Assembly (NCBI GenBank): GCA_965652425.1
Contig: CBFGVX010000045.1
Coordinates: forward strand, 1-25,841
Direction of reading: 5' to 3'
From: JANSXG01 sp965652425
GTDB taxonomy: Bacteria > Planctomycetota > Phycisphaerae > Phycisphaerales > UBA1924
Length of the DNA: 25,841 bases
Shown here: positions 16,435-24,363 of the stretch, one piece after another
How positions within the stretch are numbered: the stretch's first letter is position 1
Layout: each line of letters starts with the position of its first letter
Notes under the pieces: model-generated
Told to the model about the DNA's origin: nothing
Seen by the model: the letters and a program-made list of their open reading frames with translations, nothing else
Databases searched by the model: none
Translations under genes and position numbers: made by a program

Positions 16435-17493
16435 TCAGCCCCGCTCGTAGGTCGACACCAGCTGGATGAACGCCGGCTGGTTCGAGTTGATCCGCAGCGA
16501 CCGGCGGAGCAGGCTCAGCGCCTCGATTCGCAGCGCCTCGTCGGTGCGCCCGCCCTGCACATACTCGTTGAGCAGCACCACGCCCAGTCCGTTCAGCGCC
16601 GGGTAGTGGCGCTGGTCGAGATCGAGCGCCGAGCGGAACATCTCCGTCGCCCGGTCGTACCGGCGGAGCTTGAAGTACGCGAACCCAAGCCGCTCGTAGG
16701 CCGTCGCGCTGGGCTCGATCGCGATGGACGCGTCGAGCGTGTTGATCATCTCCGTGTACCGCTCGATCGCCCCCAGACTGTTCGCCCAGTTCAGCAGCAG
16801 GTCCGGGGTCAGCTCCATCAGTTCCGCGGCGGTCTCGTACTCCCGGATCGCCTCCTCGTGCCGGTCCAGCAGCGAGTAGGTCGCCCCGAGGTTCGCCCGC
16901 GACGGGCCGTCGTCGGGGTCCGAGCGCACCGCCTGTTCGGCGTACGGCAGCGCCCAGTCCGGTCGCTCCTGCTCGAGATAAGCCGCGGCAAGCCCGCGGT
17001 TCGCCGCGGCGTCGTTGGGGCGGATCGCCAGAGCCCGCAGGTATACCCGCACCGCCTCCACCACCCGGCCCAGAGCGTGCAGCACATCGGCGTGGTTGAA
17101 CTGCGCATCGAAGTTGCGCGGCTCCAGATTCGCCGCCCGACCGAAAGACCGCTCGGCGGAGACCAGGTCGCCCTGCTGACGCAGGATATTGCCCATCTCA
17201 AGGTGGGCGACGGTGAGTTCGGGGTTGCGGGCGATGGCCTGCTCGAGAAGAGCGAGCGCCGCCTCGGCATCACCGAGTTCGATGGCCTCACGGGCTTCGA
17301 TCAGCGGATCCGAGGCGTCCCGCTGTTGCGCGGCCTGACGCTCGGCCCGGGTCGGCGTGTCCTGCCCGTCGCCGGATATCCAGGCGCAGCCCCCCGCGAA
17401 GACGCACGCCGCGAGCGCGATTCCGCAGAAGATCGCGTTGCGATATCCGGAGCTGGCGTGTCTGGGGCGAATGCTGCGGCGTGTCTCGCTCAT
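16435..17493 (-). CDS. TPR-repeat lipoprotein
   Basis: The 352-residue protein has a long basic N-terminus, a hydrophobic stretch (about 20-35) and a lipobox-like AGGC with Cys36, suggesting lipid attachment, although the residue at -3 is Ala rather than Leu. From about 62 onward it consists of tandem tetratricopeptide repeats, for example AEAALALLEQAIARNPELTV, and later YDRATEMFRSALDLDQRHYP. About seven repeats can be read. TPR proteins are scaffolds; the partner here is unknown. ATG 17493 (MSETRRS) is the best start because longer extensions run antisense through the AtoE gene. It is divergent from the AtoE-family transporter with 153 bp between. Confidence 0.85.
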   Translation of the reverse strand: MSETRRSIRPRHASSGYRNAIFCGIALAACVFAGGCAWISGDGQDTPTRAERQAAQQRDASDPLIEAREAIELGDAEAALALLEQAIARNPELTVAHLEMGNILRQQGDLVSAERSFGRAANLEPRNFDAQFNHADVLHALGRVVEAVRVYLRALAIRPNDAAANRGLAAAYLEQERPDWALPYAEQAVRSDPDDGPSRANLGATYSLLDRHEEAIREYETAAELMELTPDLLLNWANSLGAIERYTEMINTLDASIAIEPSATAYERLGFAYFKLRRYDRATEMFRSALDLDQRHYPALNGLGVVLLNEYVQGGRTDEALRIEALSLLRRSLRINSNQPAFIQLVSTYERG

Positions 17494-17646
17494 ATCGTCG
17501 GTACGCTCCCGGGCGGGTCGGTGCTGGCCGGTGGGGTTCAGCGGTACAAGGTACACCACGCCCACTGGGCTTGTCGGCTCGTCTGGCACAACGGATCCAG
17601 CCCCGGCCGAAATTATCGGGCAGATGGGGCATTCCTGAGTATTCTG

Positions 17647-19170
17647 ATGGGCATGCTCGAAACCATCGGACGCCGTCTCAGCGCATTTTTCAGGGCCACC
17701 GCGCCCGATCCGTTCGTGCTGGCCATCCTCCTGACCTTCCTTACGCTCGCGCTGGCCATCGGGTTCTCCGAGCGGTCCCCCGCCGAGATCACCGCCGCCT
17801 GGGCGGATGAGTCCACCGGCGTCTGGCGGTACCTCGGCTTCGGCATGCAGATGTGCCTGATCCTCGTCACCGGGCACGCCATCGCCGCCAGCAGGCCCGT
17901 CTCCGGCATGCTCAACGCGCTGGCCCACCTGCCCCGATCCGGCCCGCAGGCAGCGGCTCTGATCGCGCTGGTCGCGGCGGGGCTGGGCGTGTTCCACTGG
18001 GGGGTCGGGCTGATCGGCGGGGCTCTCATCGCGCGCGATGTCGGGCGCGTCATGGTCCGCCGGGGCATCCGCGTGCACTACCCCGTCCTCGTCGCGGCGG
18101 GTTATGTCGGCATGATGGTCTGGCACGGCGGCTTCTCCGGCACCGCGCCCATCAAGGTAACCACCAAGGAGGACCTCGCCGAAGTCATCGACCCCGCGCT
18201 CGGGGTGGCCCCCATCGGTCTCGAACAGACGCTGCTCAGCCCGATGAACCTCGTCATCACCGGCGGCCTGCTCATCCTCTGCCCCATCGTGATGGCGATG
18301 CTCATGCCGCGCTCTCGGCGCGCGGGTGACGACTTCGTCAGCGCCGCCTCCGAAGCGCATATCCAGCCGATGGACCACTTCGTCGCCGTGGGCAAAACCG
18401 CCGATTCGGATTTCGACCACGACGATGTGGACACCACGCCCTCTCGGACCGAGTCGCCCAAGGCCCCGATCCCGCGCCTGCTCGAAGACACACCCATCGT
18501 GAACTGGGCGCTCGCCCTGCTCATCGCCCTGTGGGCGTTCGGGCATTACCTGCCGGGCGTCACCGAAGGGCTTTCCGAATCCCTGCGCCAGTGGGTTCCG
18601 ATCGGCGGCACCGTGAACGAGAACAACGAGCGCGTCACCGGCCTGATGAACCTCACGCCCAACACGCTCAACCTCACCATGTTCATGCTCGGCCTGCTGC
18701 TGCACGGCTCGGCGGCGAGTTACATGCGAGCGATCGAGGACGGTGCACGCGGTTGCGCCGGCATCATCATCCAGTTCCCGCTCTACGCCGGGATCGCCGC
18801 GATGATGGCAGCGTCCGGGCTGACCGCGCTCATCGCCGAGAAGCTCTCGGCGGGCGCCAGCGAAACGACGCTGCCGGTCGTGACCTTCTTCAGCGCGGGC
18901 ATCGTGAACATCTTCGTCCCCTCCGGAGGCGGGCAGTGGGGGGTGCAGGGGCCGATCGTGATGGAGTCGGCGCTCAGCGCGGGCGTGGACCCGGCGAAGA
19001 TGGTCATGGCCCTCGCCTACGGCGACCAGATCACCAACATGCTCCAGCCCTTCTGGGCGCTGCCGCTCTTGGCGATCACGGGCGTGAAGGCGAGGGACAT
19101 CGTGGGCTATACGGCGATTCTGATGCTGATCGCGATCGTGTGGATCGTCACGTGCCTGCTGGTGTTTTGA
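17647..19170 (+). CDS. Short-chain fatty acid transporter, AtoE family
   Basis: The 507-residue integral membrane protein matches the SCFA_trans/AtoE family: RRLSAFFRATAPDPFVLAIL at the start, the FGMQMCLILVTGHAIAASRPV segment, GVFHWGVGLIGGALIARDVGR, YVGMMVWHGGFSGTAPI, LNLTMFMLGLLLHG, and near the end FFSAGIVNIFVPSGGGQWGVQG and ALAYGDQITNMLQPFWALPL. AtoE in E. coli imports short-chain fatty acids such as acetoacetate and butyrate. It is longer than E. coli AtoE (about 440) because of a hydrophilic loop near 235-275. Two ATGs, at 17647 and 17653, are possible; neither has a good ribosome-binding site. Its stop is 24 bp from that of the nuclease-like gene. The only ACGT in the window lies inside it (19150). 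Confidence 0.92.
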   Translation: MGMLETIGRRLSAFFRATAPDPFVLAILLTFLTLALAIGFSERSPAEITAAWADESTGVWRYLGFGMQMCLILVTGHAIAASRPVSGMLNALAHLPRSGPQAAALIALVAAGLGVFHWGVGLIGGALIARDVGRVMVRRGIRVHYPVLVAAGYVGMMVWHGGFSGTAPIKVTTKEDLAEVIDPALGVAPIGLEQTLLSPMNLVITGGLLILCPIVMAMLMPRSRRAGDDFVSAASEAHIQPMDHFVAVGKTADSDFDHDDVDTTPSRTESPKAPIPRLLEDTPIVNWALALLIALWAFGHYLPGVTEGLSESLRQWVPIGGTVNENNERVTGLMNLTPNTLNLTMFMLGLLLHGSAASYMRAIEDGARGCAGIIIQFPLYAGIAAMMAASGLTALIAEKLSAGASETTLPVVTFFSAGIVNIFVPSGGGQWGVQGPIVMESALSAGVDPAKMVMALAYGDQITNMLQPFWALPLLAITGVKARDIVGYTAILMLIAIVWIVTCLLVF

Positions 19171-19207
19171 AAGTGCGGTTGAGACCCGCCAGAATCAACT
19201 CCGCTTT
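19170..19207. terminator. Possible bidirectional hairpin between convergent genes
   Basis: AAAGTGCGGTTGA (19170-19182) can pair with TCAACTCCGCTTT (19195-19207) apart from two small bulges, with a 12-base loop. It spans the end of the AtoE gene and the last codons of the convergent nuclease-like gene. The flanking A and T runs are short, so termination strength is uncertain. Confidence 0.35.
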
Positions 19208-20265
19208 GCCGCTCGTACGCTCACTCCGGAACCCGGGAACGCGTCCAAGACTTGATTGAGCCACTCGATAGCTCGACCTCCCCATTGATTTGAGACAGCG
19301 TAGGTGACGCCATCTGATTCGATGCGCTCATCATCACCGGTATACCAGCGGTAGTGATCAAAGCGCTTATTGATGGCGCTGCATCTGGTTTCAACAGCAG
19401 AGAGAAAGTCTTCTTCGGAACCGAAGCTGCCTTCTGCATGCTGGAAGCAGTTTCCAGCGCGAAAGCTGACGGCCTTCTGAATGAGTTCTGGCGTCGTATG
19501 TTTCTGATCGCAGAGATACTTGATGACGCGAAAGACAGTTTCACGCTTCGAAAGCGGTCCGAGTTCCGTGTTGCCACACTTGACCATGTACTTTGTGAGG
19601 TCGCGTGACTCCACACGCGACACATGCTCCTTTTGCGATTTCTCGCGAACTCTGACCTGGTATTCCTCGGCCTCTGGGAGCGGAAGAACCTGCTGTATAT
19701 CAAGGAGCAATCGATTCCCGTCCGCGTAAGGACTCAGGCGAACACATCGGATGTCGATGCCACGGGGATTCAGCCATAGCACAGCAGAAGTGAGTTCACG
19801 CGAGAACTCAGCTGCGGTCAGGACGATCCGAACATCCTGAGCAAAGTTCTCATCATCCGCTTCATCCCAATCCAGGAATTTAAGGATTTCCTCGCGAGCA
19901 TCCAGATCCACTTCTATCGACTTGAGGTATCGCTCGTGAGCTCTCACGGCCTGATCGAAGGTCATTGTTGAGACCATCGCGGCATAGCGGATTGCCTGCA
20001 GGTCCATGTGGCCGCCATCTTCCGTGCGTTTCAACTCGATGACCACAAGGTTGGCATCGGTGTCGAGTGCGAGGAGGTCTATGCGGCGTTTGGAGTCGTC
20101 CCAGTCGCCGAACTCCTCGGCCAGAACCATGCATCCCGGAGCGATCACCTCGATCTTCTGGCGGAGCAATCTTTGAAGATCGCTTCGTTCGTAGACCTTC
20201 GCTTCCATGAAGGTCGTCGGTCTCACCGGACGGATTTCGTGATCAGTCACCTCGTAGATCGCCAT
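19195..20265 (-). CDS. PD-(D/E)XK nuclease-like protein (NucS/DUF91-related)
   Basis: Residues about 20-100 of this 356-residue protein form a restriction-endonuclease-like core: a conserved Glu49/Glu50, then RRIDLLALDTDANLVVIELKR with Asp63 and the Glu77-x-Lys79 pair expected for PD-(D/E)XK enzymes, and Gln90 in the following helix (DLQAIRYAAMV). This order resembles NucS/DUF91-type nucleases. The remaining 250 residues are not recognised; the segment around 280-340 (GSFGSEEDFLSAVETRC, WGGRAIEWLNQVL) may bind DNA or a partner. A sampled line (19501-19560) is 29/60 G+C against 40/60 in the neighbouring ChaN gene, hinting at acquisition. No methyltransferase or helicase partner is adjacent. 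A defence or repair role is possible but unproven. Confidence 0.78.
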   Translation of the reverse strand: MAIYEVTDHEIRPVRPTTFMEAKVYERSDLQRLLRQKIEVIAPGCMVLAEEFGDWDDSKRRIDLLALDTDANLVVIELKRTEDGGHMDLQAIRYAAMVSTMTFDQAVRAHERYLKSIEVDLDAREEILKFLDWDEADDENFAQDVRIVLTAAEFSRELTSAVLWLNPRGIDIRCVRLSPYADGNRLLLDIQQVLPLPEAEEYQVRVREKSQKEHVSRVESRDLTKYMVKCGNTELGPLSKRETVFRVIKYLCDQKHTTPELIQKAVSFRAGNCFQHAEGSFGSEEDFLSAVETRCSAINKRFDHYRWYTGDDERIESDGVTYAVSNQWGGRAIEWLNQVLDAFPGSGVSVRAAKRS

Positions 20266-20300
20266 GAATGTTCCTCAGCAGCTTTGACCAATCAAATTCA

Positions 20301-21323
20301 TCACTCCGCCGCAGGCCCCACATAAATCACCGCATCCGCCCGGTTGCGGTCTTCCTCGCGCAGCTCCAGCGACCACACCGGCTGTACGCTGATCGTCATC
20401 ACCCGTGCGCCCGGGCGCAGCTCGCGCAGGCGCGAAGTGGTTCCGCCCTCAAAATCGCTGTGGAACTGGCCGACCACCAGCACCACCGGGTAACTGCCCG
20501 CATCGAGCGCGCCGGCGACGGAATCGGCCATCGTCGCGTCCCAGACATTCTGGCTGCGATAGAACGACAGCACCATCGGATCGTCCTCGCCCTCGGGAAC
20601 CTCCTCCTCGGAATGGCCGCGCATGCCGCTCATGATCTCGAAGAACCGGTCCTTGTAGCCGTCCTGCGTCAGGGCCTCGGGGATCACGAACATGCTCTGC
20701 TGGTTGGGCAGGAGTTCCTCGAGGCGCTCGAACCCATCGGTCCGGGCGAGGCGGACATAGCGGCGTGGCGCGTTCGCCGCGACGATCGGGCGGTTGCGCT
20801 CGAGCGCTGCCAGCACCATCCGGCGATGCCCCTCGGGGTAACGCTGCAGATTCTCGCGCCCGGTCGTCGCCATGAACTGCTCGTGATCGATCACGCCGCT
20901 CATCAGGTCGTCGAGGTGCAGCTGCTCATCGCGCTCGATGAACTCCATCGCGAGCGCGGCGGTCGTCGGACGCAGCTCGAGCATGTCGTCGAACAGCGTC
21001 GCCGCCGCGTCCAACCCCATCGGGTGGCCGTGCAGCTCACCGATCAGCACGATGTCCGATGCCGCGGCACGCGCGACCAGACCGCTCCAGGTCATGTCGA
21101 TGCCCGTGCCGCTGAAGACCCGCAGGTCTCGCACCTGCTCGGGCGCCTTCATCCCGTCGGGGATCGCCGCCAGCCGCTCCTGCTCCGCTCGCTCCATGGC
21201 CGCAGCGTCCCGAGCCGAAAGCCCGGTCTGAGGATCGATGGCCACCGAGCGGTTCCCGCCCGCGCAGCCCACAAGAAGGAACGATGTTGCGGCGATCAGC
21301 GAGAAGCCAGCGATTCTGAGCAT
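20301..21323 (-). CDS. ChaN-family (DUF399) lipoprotein
   Basis: The 340-residue product has a lipoprotein signal with LLVGC (Cys20). The ChaN fold is indicated by DIVLIGELHGHPMGLDAAATLF (GE.H motif), LAMEFIERDEQ, IVAANAPRRYVRL, the FYRSQNVWDATMADSVAGAL segment (family pattern AQ..WD..MA) and VVLVVGQFHSDFEGGTTSRL. In Campylobacter ChaN is an iron-regulated outer-membrane lipoprotein that binds haem; other family members are proposed hydrolase-like. The start ATG at 21323 is at the signal sequence. It lies 48 bp downstream of the membrane protein gene and 35 bp upstream of the nuclease-like gene on the same strand. Confidence 0.88.
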   Translation of the reverse strand: MLRIAGFSLIAATSFLLVGCAGGNRSVAIDPQTGLSARDAAAMERAEQERLAAIPDGMKAPEQVRDLRVFSGTGIDMTWSGLVARAAASDIVLIGELHGHPMGLDAAATLFDDMLELRPTTAALAMEFIERDEQLHLDDLMSGVIDHEQFMATTGRENLQRYPEGHRRMVLAALERNRPIVAANAPRRYVRLARTDGFERLEELLPNQQSMFVIPEALTQDGYKDRFFEIMSGMRGHSEEEVPEGEDDPMVLSFYRSQNVWDATMADSVAGALDAGSYPVVLVVGQFHSDFEGGTTSRLRELRPGARVMTISVQPVWSLELREEDRNRADAVIYVGPAAE

Positions 21324-21371
21324 GGGAGACTCCGGCGAGAATGGATCAGAGGAAAGAAAGACTCGTTGGAC

Positions 21372-22691
21372 TTACCGGCCGCTGGGCGGGTCGGGTTGCG
21401 GTGATTCGAGCATAGCATCGAGAGAGCCGGCGATCCGGCATCGCAGGTTTCGCGTCAGTTCGAGCAGCGCCGCTCCCGCGACCGCCGCGAAGATCAACGC
21501 TCCCGCGGCGGGTTCAGCTCGAAACGCCATCACTGCGAGCACCAACTGCATCACCGGCCCTCCGGCAGAGATGATGCTGTTGGCCAGCGATGAGCTCCCC
21601 CGGTTCATCGGGGGATCGGCGAAGTAGCGGATCGAGAGCCAGTACCCAAGCCACCTCCCGTCGCCGCTGGCGATCAGCCCGATGACCAGCGCGATCCAGA
21701 ACGCTCCGGTCGAAGCGAACTCCGCGAGATCGACGATGCTCGTCATCGCCCCGGCGAGCGCGGGGAGAAGGACGGCGTAGAACAGCGCATCGTGGAAGCG
21801 GATCTCCGCCTGCCGGGTCCGAAGCAGCCCGTTGTCGATCAGCAGCAGCCCGATCGAGAACACCATCGCCGTGCCGACCAGCACCGACGACGCCGTCGCG
21901 GTCCCGAACGAGGCGGTCGCGCAGACGCTCACCACCAGCGCGGCGATCAGGAACGCCCACCCCCCGGACATCGCGTGCGCACCCCGGCGCACCGTCGCGC
22001 CCGGAACCGCCAGCACCAGCCCGAACGCGATCGCCATGGGGATCTCCAGACCGAGCAGCCAGCGCGCGAAGATCGCCGGGATCGCCGCGGCACTCACGAG
22101 CATCAGCAGCTCGACCGGCGCAGGCGGGAAGTTGCCGCACACCTTGGCCACGCTCCGCTCAGCGCTGCGCTCGGGCCGGGGTTTCTCGGAGATTTCCGAG
22201 CGCGTGCGACGGAAGTACCCGCTGGCGAAGACCATCCCGCCCAGGACCGCGAGCAGGATCGACAGGCGCCGGATGTGGTTGATCTCGGCTTCCCGCAGTA
22301 GATCCCTGGCCGCCGCGATCCGCGGCTCGTACCGATCACGGATCTCGACCTCGATCTCGTCGAACGCGATCTCGCTCACACCGGTGCGCTGCAGCGCGGC
22401 GATCGCCGCGGCGATTTCCCCGTCCCGCTCGGCCTCGGCCTCCGCCAGCGCGTCCCGCTCCTGCACCGCGCCGACGATGATCGGCTCGTAGAGATGCGGG
22501 GCCGAGCCACCGAGCGCGAGCGAACCCATCAGGATCCCCGCCAGCAGCCCGCCGCAGATCGCCGAAGCGCCCTTGCCGCCGGGCAGGCCGATCATCCGGA
22601 AGACCGCCGCCAGAACGATCGCGGGCACGGTCAGCAGCACCGCCTGAATCAGCACGAGCATGATCGGATCTTCGAGCCAATCCTGAAGCAT
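21372..22691 (-). CDS. Polytopic membrane protein, possibly cation/proton-antiporter-like
   Basis: The 439-residue protein has about ten hydrophobic segments. The N-terminal part (IVLAAVFRMIGLPGGKGASAICGGLLAGILMG, about 24-55) recalls the second transmembrane region of CPA-type sodium/proton exchangers, but the rest does not match clearly. A long hydrophilic, helical, Ala/Glu/Arg-rich insert (about 75-140) interrupts the membrane region. The last residues (SPQPDPPSGR) are soluble. ATG 22691 was chosen because it begins directly before the first membrane segment; upstream sequence belongs to the divergent lgt region. It likely heads a transcription unit with the ChaN-family lipoprotein. Function not identified. 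Confidence 0.75.
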   Translation of the reverse strand: MLQDWLEDPIMLVLIQAVLLTVPAIVLAAVFRMIGLPGGKGASAICGGLLAGILMGSLALGGSAPHLYEPIIVGAVQERDALAEAEAERDGEIAAAIAALQRTGVSEIAFDEIEVEIRDRYEPRIAAARDLLREAEINHIRRLSILLAVLGGMVFASGYFRRTRSEISEKPRPERSAERSVAKVCGNFPPAPVELLMLVSAAAIPAIFARWLLGLEIPMAIAFGLVLAVPGATVRRGAHAMSGGWAFLIAALVVSVCATASFGTATASSVLVGTAMVFSIGLLLIDNGLLRTRQAEIRFHDALFYAVLLPALAGAMTSIVDLAEFASTGAFWIALVIGLIASGDGRWLGYWLSIRYFADPPMNRGSSSLANSIISAGGPVMQLVLAVMAFRAEPAAGALIFAAVAGAALLELTRNLRCRIAGSLDAMLESPQPDPPSGR

Positions 22692-22755
22692 GCGCCCAGT
22701 GTAGGACGGCGCGGCCTCGCCATGCCGATAGCATGCCCGTAAGGAGCCCGCGCCC

Positions 22756-23823
22756 ATGCCCACGACCATGCTCGCCGCCTGGATCCACAACATCGACCCG
22801 ATCGCCTTCGGCCCCGTCCGCTGGTACGGGCTTTCCTATATCGCGAGTTTCGTGATCGGCTATGTCCTGCTCCGCTGGCTCGCCAAACGGGGCACGGTTC
22901 GCATCGACGCCCAGTTCACCCTCGATGTGATCCTCGCGCTGGTCATCGGCGTGCTCGTCGGCGGGCGGCTCGGCAGCGTGCTCTTCTACAACCCGTCGCA
23001 GTTGATCAGCTTCACCTCCTCCCCGCCCTGGTGGGAGGTATTGGCCATCAACAAGGGGGGAATGGCCAGCCACGGCGGCATGATCGGCGTCATCCTGGCG
23101 TGCTGGTGGGTCGCGCGACGGCACAAACTCCCCATGCTCCATGTCGCCGACGCGATCGCCCTGATCGCCCCGATCGGCTTTTTCCTCGGCCGCATCGCCA
23201 ATTTCGTCAACGGTGAACTGCTCGGCAAGATCGCCGCCCGCCCTTGGGAGGACGCCCCCTGGTGGTCGGTCAAGTTCCCCCACGAACTCAGCCAGCGCAC
23301 CCGGGAGTGGTACGAGACCGTCAACCCGGACACCCGGGCTGAGATGAACGAACTGAGCTTCAGCTACCTCGGCGGCGATGTCGCCGCACCGCTGACCGAG
23401 ATCGAGCGGGTCAACGCCATGGGGGGCGTGGTCACCCGGAGCATCCAGCAGGGCATCAGCGGCGTCGCCGAACAGATCGGACCGCTCCTCAACGCCCGTC
23501 ACCCGTCGCAGCTCTACCAGGCGTTCTTCGAAGGTGTGGTCCTGTTCGTGGTGCTCTGGGCCATCGCATGGAAGGCGCGCAAGCCCGGGGTGATCGGAGC
23601 ATGGTTCCTGATCGTCTACGGCGCGGGCCGGATTTTCACCGAGTTCTACCGCCTGCCCGATGTCGGCGTCAGCGGCTTCATCCCCGGGCTCAGCCGCGGC
23701 CAGTCGCTCAGCGTGCTGATGGTCGTGGCCGGGATCGGCCTGCTCGCGTGGGTGGTGGCGAAGTCCGACCAGCCCAGGATGGGCGGCTGGCTGCGCGTAG
23801 CGCGGGCGGATCAAAACGAATAA
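22756..23823 (+). CDS. lgt: Prolipoprotein diacylglyceryl transferase
   Basis: Lgt transfers diacylglycerol from phosphatidylglycerol to the lipobox cysteine of prolipoproteins in the inner membrane; the TPR and ChaN-type lipoproteins in this window would be its substrates. The 355 residues show the family landmarks: FGPVRWYGLSY, GGRLG (Arg71), SHGGMIG (His106), GRIANFVNGELLG (Arg146, Asn149, Glu154), HPSQLYQ (249-255) and GRIFTEFYR (Arg292, Glu296, Arg299), corresponding to functional residues in E. coli Lgt. Between Glu154 and HPSQLY there are about 95 residues, about twice the E. coli spacing, so the periplasmic arm region is enlarged. TAAGGAG (22740-22746) supports the ATG at 22756. Confidence 0.96.
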   Translation: MPTTMLAAWIHNIDPIAFGPVRWYGLSYIASFVIGYVLLRWLAKRGTVRIDAQFTLDVILALVIGVLVGGRLGSVLFYNPSQLISFTSSPPWWEVLAINKGGMASHGGMIGVILACWWVARRHKLPMLHVADAIALIAPIGFFLGRIANFVNGELLGKIAARPWEDAPWWSVKFPHELSQRTREWYETVNPDTRAEMNELSFSYLGGDVAAPLTEIERVNAMGGVVTRSIQQGISGVAEQIGPLLNARHPSQLYQAFFEGVVLFVVLWAIAWKARKPGVIGAWFLIVYGAGRIFTEFYRLPDVGVSGFIPGLSRGQSLSVLMVVAGIGLLAWVVAKSDQPRMGGWLRVARADQNE

Positions 23824-23850
23824 CCCGCCTCCGCGTGAGCGAAGACGGGT
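23823..23850. terminator. Hairpin between convergent lgt and trxA
   Basis: ACCCG (23823-23827) pairs with CGGGT (23846-23850); inside, CGC-GTGA-GCG (23832-23841) forms a second stem capped by a GNRA-type loop. It begins at the lgt stop codon. No T-run follows on either strand, so it may stabilise the 3' end or act with Rho rather than terminate by itself. Confidence 0.35.
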
Positions 23851-23880
23851 CTGATAGACGAATTCAGATCGGGTCTGGCC

Positions 23881-24213
23881 TCAGGCCGAGACTTCCTCGA
23901 TCGCCGCGGCGAGGTCGCCCTCGGAGGTGATGCCCACGAACCGCTTGACCACCTCACCGCCCTTGAAGATCAGGACGGTCGGGATCGCGTTGATGCCGTG
24001 GTTGACCGACACCTGCTGGTTCTGGTCGATGTTCACCTTGCCGACCTTGATCTTGCCGTCGTGCTCGCTGGCCAGCTTGTCGATGGTCGGCGAGAGCATC
24101 CGGCAGGGCATGCACCACTCGGCCCAGAAATCGACCAGCACCGGCTTGTCGGCGGACTCGACTTCGTCCTTGAAATTGGCGTCAGTGAACTCGTGCACAT
24201 TTTCAGCGGCCAT
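23881..24213 (-). CDS. trxA: Thioredoxin
   Basis: The 110-residue protein is a classical single-domain thioredoxin that reduces protein disulfides in the cytoplasm. Seen: VLVDFWAEWCMPCRML with redox Cys34 and Cys37, Asp28 (the buried acid), VNIDQNQQVSVNHGINAIPTVLIFKGGE with the cis-proline before Thr, and a closing FVGI segment. The active site is WCMPC instead of the usual WCGPC; the Met may shift redox potential or partner choice. ATG 24213 follows AAGGGA on the coding strand. Convergent with lgt. Confidence 0.96.
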   Translation of the reverse strand: MAAENVHEFTDANFKDEVESADKPVLVDFWAEWCMPCRMLSPTIDKLASEHDGKIKVGKVNIDQNQQVSVNHGINAIPTVLIFKGGEVVKRFVGITSEGDLAAAIEEVSA

Positions 24214-24278
24214 GGTGGTTCCCTTCTGACTGGCGGGCGGGGCGATCGCCACGCGATGTGAGTGTGTAGAGAGAACGA

Positions 24279-24287
24279 AGTGTAGCA
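24279..24287 (-). promoter_or_regulatory. Possible extended -10 element for trxA
   Basis: On the minus strand the sequence TGCTACACT gives an extended -10 (TGn-TACACT) about 66 bases upstream of the trxA ATG. No convincing -35 hexamer was found, which is tolerated by extended -10 promoters. The remainder of the 150-bp gap to folP (24214-24363) shows nothing else recognisable. Confidence 0.25.
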
Positions 24288-24363
24288 GCGGCATACGCCC
24301 GCCGCAGCCCGTTTTCCGCCTGTAAGGGAGGAGAAAGACGGTCTGTGACTCAGTGAACGCCGG

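Noticed and set aside
16606..17646. A long plus-strand open frame extending the AtoE-type gene far upstream, antisense to the TPR gene
   Set aside because: Its translation is Arg/Pro/Val-rich with no family pattern, while the minus strand encodes clear TPR repeats. It is a shadow of high-G+C coding sequence.
22717..22734. ATGC/GCAT inverted repeat in the short region between the divergent membrane protein gene and lgt
   Set aside because: Four-base arms are too short to stand out, and no promoter context supports a regulatory role.
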